Assembly (NCBI GenBank): GCA_021779415.1
Contig: JAJYAS010000055.1
Coordinates: 1 to 10,858, forward strand
Length of the DNA stretch: 10,858 nt
Direction: 5' to 3'
Source: Bacillota bacterium
Lineage (GTDB): Bacteria; Bacillota_B; Desulfitobacteriia; Desulfitobacteriales; Desulfitobacteriaceae
Shown: in pieces, positions 1 to 6,991 of the stretch
Layout of the letters: every line of letters begins with the position of its first letter
How positions within the stretch are numbered: the first letter of the stretch is position 1
Made by a program: the position numbers and the translations under genes
The notes under the pieces: generated by a model
What the model saw: the letters and a program-made list of their open reading frames with translations, nothing else
What the model was told of the DNA's origin: nothing
Database searches by the model: none

Positions 1-1
1 C

Positions 2-226
2 AGTCTTGGTAAGCCTGTGCTGGTGATGAGGGATGTTACCGAACGCCCCGAGGCAATAGAGGCGGGAACCGTAAAACTTGTTGGTGCAGATAGACGTATA
101 ATTACCGAAACAAGCAGATTACTTGATGAACATGAAGAGTACATGCGCATGAGTCATGCTCATAATCCATATGGAGATGGCAAAGCTTCCGAACGAATTG
201 TGAAAATTCTTGGAGTGGCGGCATGA
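2..226 (+). CDS. wecB: UDP-N-acetylglucosamine 2-epimerase (non-hydrolysing), C-terminal part
   Basis: Only the last 74 residues are present; the gene enters from the left edge with its first full codon at base 2. The segment reads [16 protein letters not shown], then [10 protein letters not shown], and later [11 protein letters not shown] followed by a short helix and the stop. These are the C-terminal signatures of the WecB/MnaA family and match E. coli WecB closely as I remember it. The family interconverts UDP-GlcNAc and UDP-ManNAc in the cytoplasm, supplying ManNAc (or ManNAcA after a WecC-type dehydrogenase, not seen here) for surface polysaccharide. The conserved active-site residues further upstream are outside the window and cannot be checked. 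The stop codon overlaps the flippase start as ATGA (223-226), so the two are probably co-transcribed and translationally coupled. Confidence 0.95.
   Translation, partial: SLGKPVLVMRDVTERPEAIEAGTVKLVGADRRIITETSRLLDEHEEYMRMSHAHNPYGDGKASERIVKILGVAA
212..215 (+). promoter_or_regulatory. Ribosome-binding site of the flippase gene
   Basis: GGAG lies 7 bases before the ATG at 223, inside the end of wecB. It supports the 223 start and coupled translation. It is one of the few clear Shine-Dalgarno sites in the window; most of the other genes here have weak ones. Confidence 0.55.
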
Positions 227-1575
227 TCAAGCGACTCGTAGCCACTCATCATCAAATAAAACGATCACCGCTTGCTCATCGGTTTCTTGGTGGTGCAGTC
301 TGGAGCGTTGTAGGTGCCGTTGTCTCCAGCGGGTTCACTCTTGTAACAATGATTTTCATTGCTCGTTTATTGGGCAAACAAGCTTATGGCCAATTTGTTG
401 TTATTCAAAGTACATTGGGAATGGCCGGTGTTGTTGCGGGTGTCGGTGTTGGCATGACCGCAACTCGGTATGTGGCTGATCTCAGGGTGCGGGATTCTGT
501 CCGACTCGCACACATTCTTGCGTTGATGGATCGAGTGATATTTACTTTTGGATTTATTGCTTCAGCTCTCTTGATTGCTTTATCAAAATATATTGCCACA
601 TCGGCATTGAATTCAGCTAATCTTGCTTTGCCACTTTCCATTGCAGCGTTTTCAATGTTTTTTACGGCACTTGACAGCTACAATAAAAGCATACTGATCG
701 GGTTGGAATCCATGCGTATTCTTGCTATTGTTACCATAATTGGTACCACGCTTGGTCTTCCAATAATGATAATAGCGGCAAAGTCATATGGATTGATTGG
801 TCTAGCCGTTGCATTGGTGATCAATTCGTTAGTTCAATTAAGCATCAGCAAATATCAGGTTGAGAAGTCACTAAAATACTTCGCAATCACAAAGCAACCC
901 CGAGGCTGTTGGGATGAGTGGCCGGTATTGCGTGACTTTGCTTTGCCATCGTTATTGTCAGGAGTTTTTGTCCCTCCAGCGCATTGGTGTTGTCAAGCGA
1001 TGCTAGCGAATAAGCTTAACGGATATGCTGAAATTGCGTTACTTGGCGTGGCAATGCAATGGTTCAATGTAGTTATGTTTTTACCAAATACTGCCGGCCG
1101 AGCTCTTTTGCCAATTCTAACAGAACACTTTGCATCTGGTGACAATAGACAGGCGGTCAAGCTGCTGAAATTAGCCATAATTTCCAATCTCGTCGTTGTT
1201 GTTCCTGTTGCCGTTATAATCACAATTGCCAGTCCGTGGATAATGTCGACATATGGTCCACAGTTTCAAGATGGTTCAATGGATTTAGCTCTGATAGTCT
1301 GTGTTGCTATTTTGGTTGTAGGAGCTGCACCAGTAGGGCAGATCCTAGCGGCTGGCGAGCGCATGTGGCTCGGTGCTGCTATGAACTTTTGCTGGGCGAT
1401 AGTCTATTTAGGCAGTGCGTTGGTTTTATCAAAACATGGTGCCTTAGGTATTGTCTGCTCTTTGGGTATAGCCTACGTTATACATTCAGTATGGGTTGTG
1501 TTGTATGCAATTAGTCATTTGACAGAATTAAATTCGGGCATAAATAACTGCGCAGTCCCGGGTACAGAGATATAA
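223..1575 (+). CDS. wzx: Wzx-type oligosaccharide flippase
   Basis: A 450-residue, strongly hydrophobic protein that I read as about 12 membrane segments, the usual size and layout of Wzx (polysaccharide biosynthesis protein, MATE-like/MVF superfamily). Near the N-terminus the stretch [13 protein letters not shown] (about residues 46-58) is the typical Wzx motif after the first membrane helix. The central region around residues 235-300 and the C-terminal hydrophobic repeats fit the two-bundle architecture. Its role would be to move the undecaprenyl-linked repeat unit across the inner membrane before polymerisation by the Wzy encoded downstream. The start is set by the ATGA overlap with wecB and a GGAG ribosome-binding site 7 bases upstream. 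Base composition is intermediate (hand count of 301-360: 28 G/C of 60). The substrate cannot be deduced from the sequence. Confidence 0.9.
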   Translation: MIKRLVATHHQIKRSPLAHRFLGGAVWSVVGAVVSSGFTLVTMIFIARLLGKQAYGQFVVIQSTLGMAGVVAGVGVGMTATRYVADLRVRDSVRLAHILALMDRVIFTFGFIASALLIALSKYIATSALNSANLALPLSIAAFSMFFTALDSYNKSILIGLESMRILAIVTIIGTTLGLPIMIIAAKSYGLIGLAVALVINSLVQLSISKYQVEKSLKYFAITKQPRGCWDEWPVLRDFALPSLLSGVFVPPAHWCCQAMLANKLNGYAEIALLGVAMQWFNVVMFLPNTAGRALLPILTEHFASGDNRQAVKLLKLAIISNLVVVVPVAVIITIASPWIMSTYGPQFQDGSMDLALIVCVAILVVGAAPVGQILAAGERMWLGAAMNFCWAIVYLGSALVLSKHGALGIVCSLGIAYVIHSVWVVLYAISHLTELNSGINNCAVPGTEI

Positions 1576-1579
1576 CATC

Positions 1580-2239
1580 ATGACAAACAAACAAAATATT
1601 AATACGCTGGATTACTGGAATTGCCGTTTTGGCACAGGTGATTGGAAAGACAAGGGTGGTTTTTCTCAAACACGCCTATTTGCTGAATGTCAAATTGAAT
1701 ACTTAGGTATTCATAAGGAATTCTCAGGTGTTTTATGTGATTTTGGCTGCGGAGCTGGTGATGCATTCCCTGTTTACCGGGCAGCTTTTCCGAACGCAAA
1801 GCTAGTTGGGGTAGATTTCTCTTCTGAAGCGATCCAACTCTGTCGCGAAAAGTATTCGGACCTCGCTGAATTTATAGTTGGAGACTGCAAGGCGGTTCCA
1901 AATTGTGATGTAATTATTGTTTCCAATGTGTTGGAACACTTGGACGACGATAATATTGTAATATCCAATTTACTTGAACGAAGTCGTAATTTATTTGTAA
2001 TCGTACCCTTTCAAGAGACTCAGCTGTGTGCTGAACATGTCAGGTCATACAGTTATGATGCAATGTCGGAGTTTCCCGTAGTTAAAAAAATAGTATTTGC
2101 TTCTCGTGGATGGAGTGAATTCGGCTTTATAAGCCTGTTTATTAATATTCGCGTAACTAATATATTCAGAAAGTTATTTGGGCGGCCAGTCCGGTCTCGG
2201 CGAATGCAAATCTTATTCGAAATGGCTGCAGATTTATAA
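1580..2239 (+). CDS. Class I SAM-dependent methyltransferase
   Basis: A 219-residue soluble protein with a Rossmann-type methyltransferase core. Motif I, the SAM-binding glycine loop, is DFGCGAGD at residues 54-61. The second-strand acidic residue that binds the SAM ribose is in GVDFS (77-81). The post-I/motif IV region is VSNVLEHLDDD (114-124). The N-terminal block DYWNCRFGTGDW...GGFSQT is a form I associate with methyltransferases of polysaccharide clusters. The likely role is methylation of a sugar in the repeat unit or at the chain end; the acceptor cannot be told from sequence. It starts 4 bases after the flippase stop, with only a weak AGAG upstream, so it is probably coupled to wzx in one operon. 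Codon composition resembles wzx and is less AT-rich than the next three genes. Confidence 0.85.
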   Translation: MTNKQNINTLDYWNCRFGTGDWKDKGGFSQTRLFAECQIEYLGIHKEFSGVLCDFGCGAGDAFPVYRAAFPNAKLVGVDFSSEAIQLCREKYSDLAEFIVGDCKAVPNCDVIIVSNVLEHLDDDNIVISNLLERSRNLFVIVPFQETQLCAEHVRSYSYDAMSEFPVVKKIVFASRGWSEFGFISLFINIRVTNIFRKLFGRPVRSRRMQILFEMAADL

Positions 2240-2314
2240 AATATCAGTAATAACTCCTGATTCTCAAATATTGCAAAATTAGATTTTGTCATAAATTCAC
2301 TGCTGGGTCGAAAA

Positions 2315-3418
2315 ATGATCTTGAATAAAAGAAAACTATTATACTTAATGCATGTGGATTGGGATTGGATAAAACAAAGACCCCATCATATAGCAGAACA
2401 TCTATCAGATATTTTTGATACGACTGTTTGTTATCCATTTGTTAGTAAGAGGAAACTACTTGTTAAAAATAAGAGAAATAAAGCTTCATTTGTAGTGTTT
2501 TGTAATCTACCATTCAGAAAAAAAGTCTCTTTCATAAATACCTTGAACAAGTTGATTCTCAGGTCTTACTTTAGTCTTTTGATAAGGAGAGCCTCACCCG
2601 ATTACATCTGGATAACGTTTCCTGATTTTAGTTGGTATATCCCTAGTTGGTACAAGGGTAGCATAATATATGATTGTATGGACGATTGCCTAGAGTTCAC
2701 AAGTTCACCTTTTTGGAATAATAAACTGATTGAAGCAGAAAAAAATGCTGTAGCAATATCATCTCTAGTAATTGTATCTAGCCAGAACCTCATGCAAATT
2801 ATGAGAATTAGATATCAAGATTGTAATCCAGTGTTAGTTAGAAATGCTTTTGGTGGGAAGGTACTGGACAATTTCAATTCTCCCGTAAAATCAAAATCGG
2901 TAAATAATAATTCTTATTTTAATATTGCTTATATAGGGACAATATCATCCTGGTTTGATTTTGAAAGTCTTTTGTATTGTCTCGACTTATTTTCAAATAT
3001 ACGAATCCATTTGATTGGACCAATAGATGTAGAGGTGCACAATTACAGCCATCCAAGAATGTTTTGTTATGGTTCTCGTGATCACGAAGATTTGCCTATG
3101 TTAGTCGATAAAATGGATTGCATGATTATGCCTTTTATTGTTAACAAATTGATACTGTCGGTTGATCCCGTTAAGTTGTACGAATACATTAATTATGATA
3201 AGCCAATAATATCGGTGTATTATCCAGAGGTTGAGAAATTCACGCCTTTTGCTGATTTATATAAGAGTAAAATAGAATTATCTGAAATATTGCGCGAATA
3301 CATTTCAGTTGGTTGCATCAAGAAAAAATACACCAGTAAGCAACGAAAAGAGTTTCTCAATAGCAATTCGTGGGGATCACGAATGAAACAAATTCTGTGT
3401 TCCATGGGCAACCAATGA
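2315..3418 (+). CDS. Glycosyltransferase, GT-B fold (GT4 / TuaH-like)
   Basis: A 367-residue soluble protein. Near the N-terminus, DWDWIKQRPHHIAEHL (residues 15-30) is typical of TuaH-like and related GT-B glycosyltransferases. YDCMDD (119-124) and VSSQNL (154-159) follow in the N-terminal domain. The C-terminal nucleotide-sugar domain starts near residue 203 with IAYIGTISSWFD, then HLIGP (232-236). The donor-binding segment has DPVKLYEY (284-291), where the glutamate corresponds to the second acid of the GT4 E-X7-E motif, followed by KPIIS. It probably adds one sugar to the lipid-linked repeat unit at the cytoplasmic face; donor and linkage are unknown. The gene is very AT-rich (hand count of 2461-2520: 15 G/C of 60), unlike the flanking genes. 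A 75-base gap without a recognisable terminator separates it from the methyltransferase. The Shine-Dalgarno site is poor. Confidence 0.82.
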   Translation: MILNKRKLLYLMHVDWDWIKQRPHHIAEHLSDIFDTTVCYPFVSKRKLLVKNKRNKASFVVFCNLPFRKKVSFINTLNKLILRSYFSLLIRRASPDYIWITFPDFSWYIPSWYKGSIIYDCMDDCLEFTSSPFWNNKLIEAEKNAVAISSLVIVSSQNLMQIMRIRYQDCNPVLVRNAFGGKVLDNFNSPVKSKSVNNNSYFNIAYIGTISSWFDFESLLYCLDLFSNIRIHLIGPIDVEVHNYSHPRMFCYGSRDHEDLPMLVDKMDCMIMPFIVNKLILSVDPVKLYEYINYDKPIISVYYPEVEKFTPFADLYKSKIELSEILREYISVGCIKKKYTSKQRKEFLNSNSWGSRMKQILCSMGNQ

Positions 3419-4416
3419 AAAAAGTATATGTTGTTATACTAAATTGGAATGGCTTCAATGATACGATTGAATGTCTTGAAACTGTATTTAGAAGTACAGG
3501 TATTAATTACAGTGTAATATTGTGTGATAATGATTCGACAGATGGTTCAATTCAAAAAATAAAGACTTGGGCAGATGGAACTCATAAATATGAAAATAGC
3601 AATCGCAACTTCAGTCATTTGTATGAGCCAGAACTTAATAAACCTATTAGTTATATTGAATACTCTAAGTACCAAATAGATATTGGTAAAATATCTACTA
3701 AATGTCATGAAACTAAGTTGATAATAATTAGTAATGGACTAAATTATGGTTTTGCAAAAGGAAACAATGTTGGAATCAAATATGCGCTATTATGCAATGA
3801 CTTTGATTATATCTGGTTACTTAATAATGACACTGTGGTAACAGAAACTGCACTTTCTGCTCTTGTTGATCGTATGGATATGGTTGAAAAATCAGGTCTT
3901 TGTGGATCAGCAATTAGATATTATGATCGTCCGGACAAAATTCAGGTCTTAGCCGGAGCGCGATTCAATCATATCATTGGGACTTCGAAATACATATCAG
4001 ATACGAGCTATACACCCAAACAAGTCGAAGAAAATATATCATACATATCTGCAGCATCAATGCTGATTTCTAAGAGGTTCTTGTTGGACATTGGTCTGTT
4101 AAATGAGAACTACTTCTTATATTTCGAAGAAATAGATCTAGCAATGAGAAATAATGAGTACAGGCTGCTCTATGCTCCTAATAGCATTATTTATCACAAA
4201 GAAGGAGCTAGTATTGGTAGTAGCAAAAACCTAAAGATAAAGTCAGCATTGTCTGACTACTATTCATATAAAAGCAGGATATGTTTTTATAAGACATACT
4301 ATAGCCACAGGCTAGTGACTATATATATTATGGCATTAATTTATATAATACACAGGCTATGGTATCGTAGGACAGATAATGCTTTATCAATAATAAAAGC
4401 GTGTTTTGGTAAATAA
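3415..4416 (+). CDS. Glycosyltransferase family 2 (rhamnosyltransferase-like)
   Basis: A 333-residue GT-A glycosyltransferase. I chose ATG 3415, not the in-frame GTG at 3370, because 3415 makes an ATGA overlap with the previous gene and places the first strand (VVILNWNG, residues 6-13) at the usual distance from the N-terminus. Other motifs: LCDNDSTDGS (36-45), NGLNYGFAKGNNVG (107-120), and LLNNDTVV (135-142) at the metal/nucleotide DXD position. AASMLISK (213-220) and FLYFEEIDL (234-241) follow, the latter carrying the probable catalytic acids, then YHKEGAS. This matches the dTDP-rhamnose-type GT2 group (WbbL/RfbF-like), but the donor is not proven and no rml genes are in the window. Between the second and third motifs lie about 60 residues, longer than in compact members. 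A hydrophobic helix at 299-317 may anchor it to the membrane. The gene is AT-rich (4261-4320: 19 of 60). Confidence 0.85.
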   Translation: MKKVYVVILNWNGFNDTIECLETVFRSTGINYSVILCDNDSTDGSIQKIKTWADGTHKYENSNRNFSHLYEPELNKPISYIEYSKYQIDIGKISTKCHETKLIIISNGLNYGFAKGNNVGIKYALLCNDFDYIWLLNNDTVVTETALSALVDRMDMVEKSGLCGSAIRYYDRPDKIQVLAGARFNHIIGTSKYISDTSYTPKQVEENISYISAASMLISKRFLLDIGLLNENYFLYFEEIDLAMRNNEYRLLYAPNSIIYHKEGASIGSSKNLKIKSALSDYYSYKSRICFYKTYYSHRLVTIYIMALIYIIHRLWYRRTDNALSIIKACFGK

Positions 4417-4421
4417 ATCAA

Positions 4422-5681
4422 ATGGTATTGCTGCCAGCCACGATTATAATCATATTCATCATAATTTATAGTACTGGCATAAAAGTATCAGTTGTTTACA
4501 TTACAGCTTTGATGCAAGTACTTTACTTGATAGGGTTATATATTATATCAACAGAAAATGGCAAGTACAGCTCATACTGGATATTTACTGCTGCACTTAT
4601 AGCCTATTATATGGGCTTGTACATAAAAACACGCTTAAGTAAATCCAAATTGATTACTAAAACTGATATTTATAAAGGAAGCAATAATAAGTTAAAATAT
4701 TTCTTATTCTGCTGTGCCGGATTATTAATATTAACAATATTAGCTGTTATATATCATTATTCTGTTGTTGGTATCCCGTCCTTGTCTGAAGATGTTGAGG
4801 TACTTAGATTTCAGGCCAGCAAGTCCGGCTTGTTCGGAATTCCTAGCAGAATTGTTAACTTCGGTATATACATTATTTTAATCCACATTCTCATAGCAAA
4901 GAAAAACGGCCTTATTGACTTAAAGATGTATTTAGTTGCCTTGGTACTAGCGCTTATAGTGATGTTGTGCAGTGGATCAAAATCCTCCTTGTTAACGTTA
5001 TTGATCGTGATGGTTACAGTATCTAGATTCATCTTTAATAATACAAAAAAGCTGATTATTGTAGGCGTGGCACTACTTCTTGCTTCTACTTGCTATGCCT
5101 ATTATATAAGCTTACAGTTCGCAACAACAAAGTACGGTAATTTACTCTCATACTTCATAATGCGCTTATTTACTATAGGACCTGATACGTTCAATTTCAT
5201 AGTTGAAGAATATACAGTAAAAACTGGGTTGTCCTATGGTGTTGATCTTATCAAAGACCTGTTGTACCCTTTTATCAAATTAATTAACCCTGCAGCCTCT
5301 GAAATGACATTAATATCGACAATATCAAAGGACTTCTACAACACTCCAGATGGATCATTCATTGTGCCAATAACGCCCAGCATATTCGGTTATCTATATA
5401 CCCAATTCGGGTTTATAACGACCATTGTGTTATCTACAATACTAGGTTACATGACATCAATATTATACTTAAATGCCAACACCGAAACTAACTACTACAA
5501 GAAATGTTATTTCGTGATGCTTGAGTACATAATGTTCATATCTGTAACAAATGGCAACTTTATATACACTATAACTAATTTCCTAATGACATATATTATG
5601 CTGGCACTTATATGGTACATATTTTATGTGCTATATAAAATTCTTGTGATAAGCTCAAAAACTGCAAACCAACCAATATAG
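4422..5681 (+). CDS. wzy: Wzy-type O-antigen/oligosaccharide repeat-unit polymerase
   Basis: A 419-residue integral membrane protein with about 10-11 hydrophobic segments (roughly residues 2-17, 23-42, 51-68, 93-112, 142-159, 168-204, 209-229, 324-348, 361-380, 383-409). A long hydrophilic stretch between about 230 and 323 is the expected large periplasmic loop of Wzy. A short SGSKSS motif (184-189) precedes the seventh helix, as in many oligosaccharide repeat-unit polymerases. Wzy proteins are poorly conserved, so the call rests on topology, size and position among flippase and transferase genes. It would join flipped repeat units en bloc in the periplasm. It starts 5 bases after the GT2 stop with no visible Shine-Dalgarno site, so translation probably depends on coupling. 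It is rich in AT and ATA isoleucine codons. An O-antigen ligase-like role is the main alternative. Confidence 0.78.
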   Translation: MVLLPATIIIIFIIIYSTGIKVSVVYITALMQVLYLIGLYIISTENGKYSSYWIFTAALIAYYMGLYIKTRLSKSKLITKTDIYKGSNNKLKYFLFCCAGLLILTILAVIYHYSVVGIPSLSEDVEVLRFQASKSGLFGIPSRIVNFGIYIILIHILIAKKNGLIDLKMYLVALVLALIVMLCSGSKSSLLTLLIVMVTVSRFIFNNTKKLIIVGVALLLASTCYAYYISLQFATTKYGNLLSYFIMRLFTIGPDTFNFIVEEYTVKTGLSYGVDLIKDLLYPFIKLINPAASEMTLISTISKDFYNTPDGSFIVPITPSIFGYLYTQFGFITTIVLSTILGYMTSILYLNANTETNYYKKCYFVMLEYIMFISVTNGNFIYTITNFLMTYIMLALIWYIFYVLYKILVISSKTANQPI

Positions 5682-5803
5682 TGGGCTAAATTGGTAAACC
5701 ACAAACTGAACTAAACTATCATGCAGAGGTCTGAAATGCTGCTGTATTTAATCAACGCTTATAACCTTATAAAATCTCATACCATTGGTTGCCGAATCAA
5801 AAT
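5682..5803 (+). other. Intergenic gap with no confident element
   Basis: This 122-base AT-rich gap is the largest between genes in the window. It contains TATAAAAT at 5768-5775, a fair -10-like box, but the region 16-18 bases upstream (around 5744-5750) does not resemble TTGACA. A 6-base inverted repeat (5672-5677 with 5690-5695, 12-base loop) spans the wzy stop but has no following U-run. An internal promoter for the downstream genes is possible but not shown. Confidence 0.3.
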
Positions 5804-6931
5804 ATGAAAATAGCTATAGTACATGAATGGCTTACAAACTACGCTGGTTCTGAGCGTGTTTTAGAGCAAATATTGCTAGCTTACCCTGATGCTGACTTGT
5901 TTGCCACAATTGACTTTGTGCCGGAACAAGAGCGTTCATTTCTCCAAGGTAAAACGGTCAATACAACATTTATTCAACAAATTCCTTTTGCTCGATCGAA
6001 ATATCGTCAATTACTGCCACTTGCCACTTTGGCGGTAGAACAACATGATCTTTCAGCATATGATGTAATTATATCAAGTAACCATGCAGTAGCCAAAGGC
6101 GTTTTAACCGGTCCAGACCAATTACACCTATGCATGTGCTATTCACCAATCCGATACGCTTGGGATCTTCAACATCAATATCTTGCTGAATCAGGACTTA
6201 ATAAAGGCTTTAAGAGTTTTCTGGCAAAATGGTTACTACATAAAATTCGCTTATGGGATTGTCGAACTTCTAATGGCGTTGATGAGTTTATAGCCATCTC
6301 TAATTTTATTGCTCGCCGTATTTGGAAAGTTTACCGACGAGAGTCGGTAGTCATTTATCCACCAGTCGATGTCCTAGGTTTTGATTTCCGTGAAATTAAA
6401 GATGACTTCTATATGACAGCCTCTCGCATGGTTCCTTATAAACGGATTGATATTATTGTTGAAGCATTTGCAAAGCTACCGGAAAAGAAGTTGATTGTTA
6501 TTGGTGATGGCCCCAGTTTTAATAAAATAAGGCAGATAGCACCTGCGAATGTCAGTCTGCTGGGTTACCAGGATTTTAACGTTATGAAGGATTACATGCA
6601 AAGAGCCAAAGCATTTATCTTTGCTGCAGAGGAGGACTTTGGTATTGCACCACTTGAAGCTCAGGCCTGTGGTACACCTGTCATTGCTTTTGGAAAGGGG
6701 GGGGCCTTGGAGACAATCCGTGGCATTGGTGACGTCTCTCCGACCGGTCTTTTCTTTACTGAGCAAACATCTGATGCAGTAGTAAAGGCTGTTGAACATT
6801 TTGAAAAGGTACAGAACTGTATTACACCTCAAGCCTGCAGAGAAAATTCCCTTCGTTTCTCCAAAGAGCGATTCGGGTCAGAATTGAAAGAATTTGTTGA
6901 TAAGAAGTGGGCAACTTTCTGCGAATGTTAA
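5804..6931 (+). CDS. Glycosyltransferase family 4, WbaZ-like (mannosyltransferase-type)
   Basis: A 375-residue GT-B glycosyltransferase. It opens with MKIAIVHEWL and GSERVL (residues 15-20), then CYSPIRYAWD (112-121), YPPVDV (185-190), SRMVPYKRID (207-216) and GDGP (234-237). The donor-site EEDFGIAPLE (276-285) holds the E-X7-E pair (E277, E285) and is followed by GTPVIAFGKGGALET (290-304). This combination is typical of the GT4_WbaZ-like group, several members of which transfer mannose; the donor here is inferred, not shown. It would add one sugar to the repeat unit in the cytoplasm. I prefer ATG 5804 over the in-frame TTG at 5789 because the first beta-strand begins directly after it; neither has a good Shine-Dalgarno site. 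A run of eight G at 6697-6704 lies within the conserved glycine motif. Composition is intermediate (6061-6120: 25 G/C of 60), less AT-rich than the three genes before it. Confidence 0.88.
   Translation: MKIAIVHEWLTNYAGSERVLEQILLAYPDADLFATIDFVPEQERSFLQGKTVNTTFIQQIPFARSKYRQLLPLATLAVEQHDLSAYDVIISSNHAVAKGVLTGPDQLHLCMCYSPIRYAWDLQHQYLAESGLNKGFKSFLAKWLLHKIRLWDCRTSNGVDEFIAISNFIARRIWKVYRRESVVIYPPVDVLGFDFREIKDDFYMTASRMVPYKRIDIIVEAFAKLPEKKLIVIGDGPSFNKIRQIAPANVSLLGYQDFNVMKDYMQRAKAFIFAAEEDFGIAPLEAQACGTPVIAFGKGGALETIRGIGDVSPTGLFFTEQTSDAVVKAVEHFEKVQNCITPQACRENSLRFSKERFGSELKEFVDKKWATFCEC
6697..6704 (+). repeat. Homopolymeric G8 tract inside a coding region
   Basis: Eight consecutive G span the codons aag-ggg-ggg-gcc (K-G-G-A, residues 298-301) of the WbaZ-like glycosyltransferase. 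In its present length the frame is intact. Gain or loss of one G would frameshift the last fifth of the enzyme, starting in the donor-binding site. Confidence 0.9.
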
Positions 6932-6991
6932 AATAGATATCAGTAGTTAATCGGCACCATTTATCATCTTAAAATTAAAGTGGTATAGAGC

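Noticed and set aside
210..479. 89-codon + strand frame overlapping the start of the flippase gene
   Set aside because: The translation is rich in Cys, Trp and Ser with no family resemblance; the flippase frame explains the region.
2274..2288. Short caaaat/attttg hairpin between the methyltransferase and GT4 genes
   Set aside because: A six-pair AT-only-style stem with a 3-base loop is expected by chance in such AT-rich DNA and has no U-tail.
5672..5695. Inverted repeat accaat/attggt around the wzy stop codon, as a terminator
   Set aside because: Only six pairs, AT-rich, with a 12-base loop and no U-run after it.
6031..6038. GGCGGTAG, identical to the core of the RfaH ops/JUMPstart element
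   Set aside because: It lies well inside the WbaZ-like coding sequence, not in an operon leader, and the following bases do not match the rest of the ops consensus. An 8-mer is likely enough to occur by chance in a window of this size.
6476..6832. 118-codon open frame on the minus strand
   Set aside because: It lies wholly opposite the well-supported WbaZ-like gene and its translation shows no recognisable domain or composition of a real protein.
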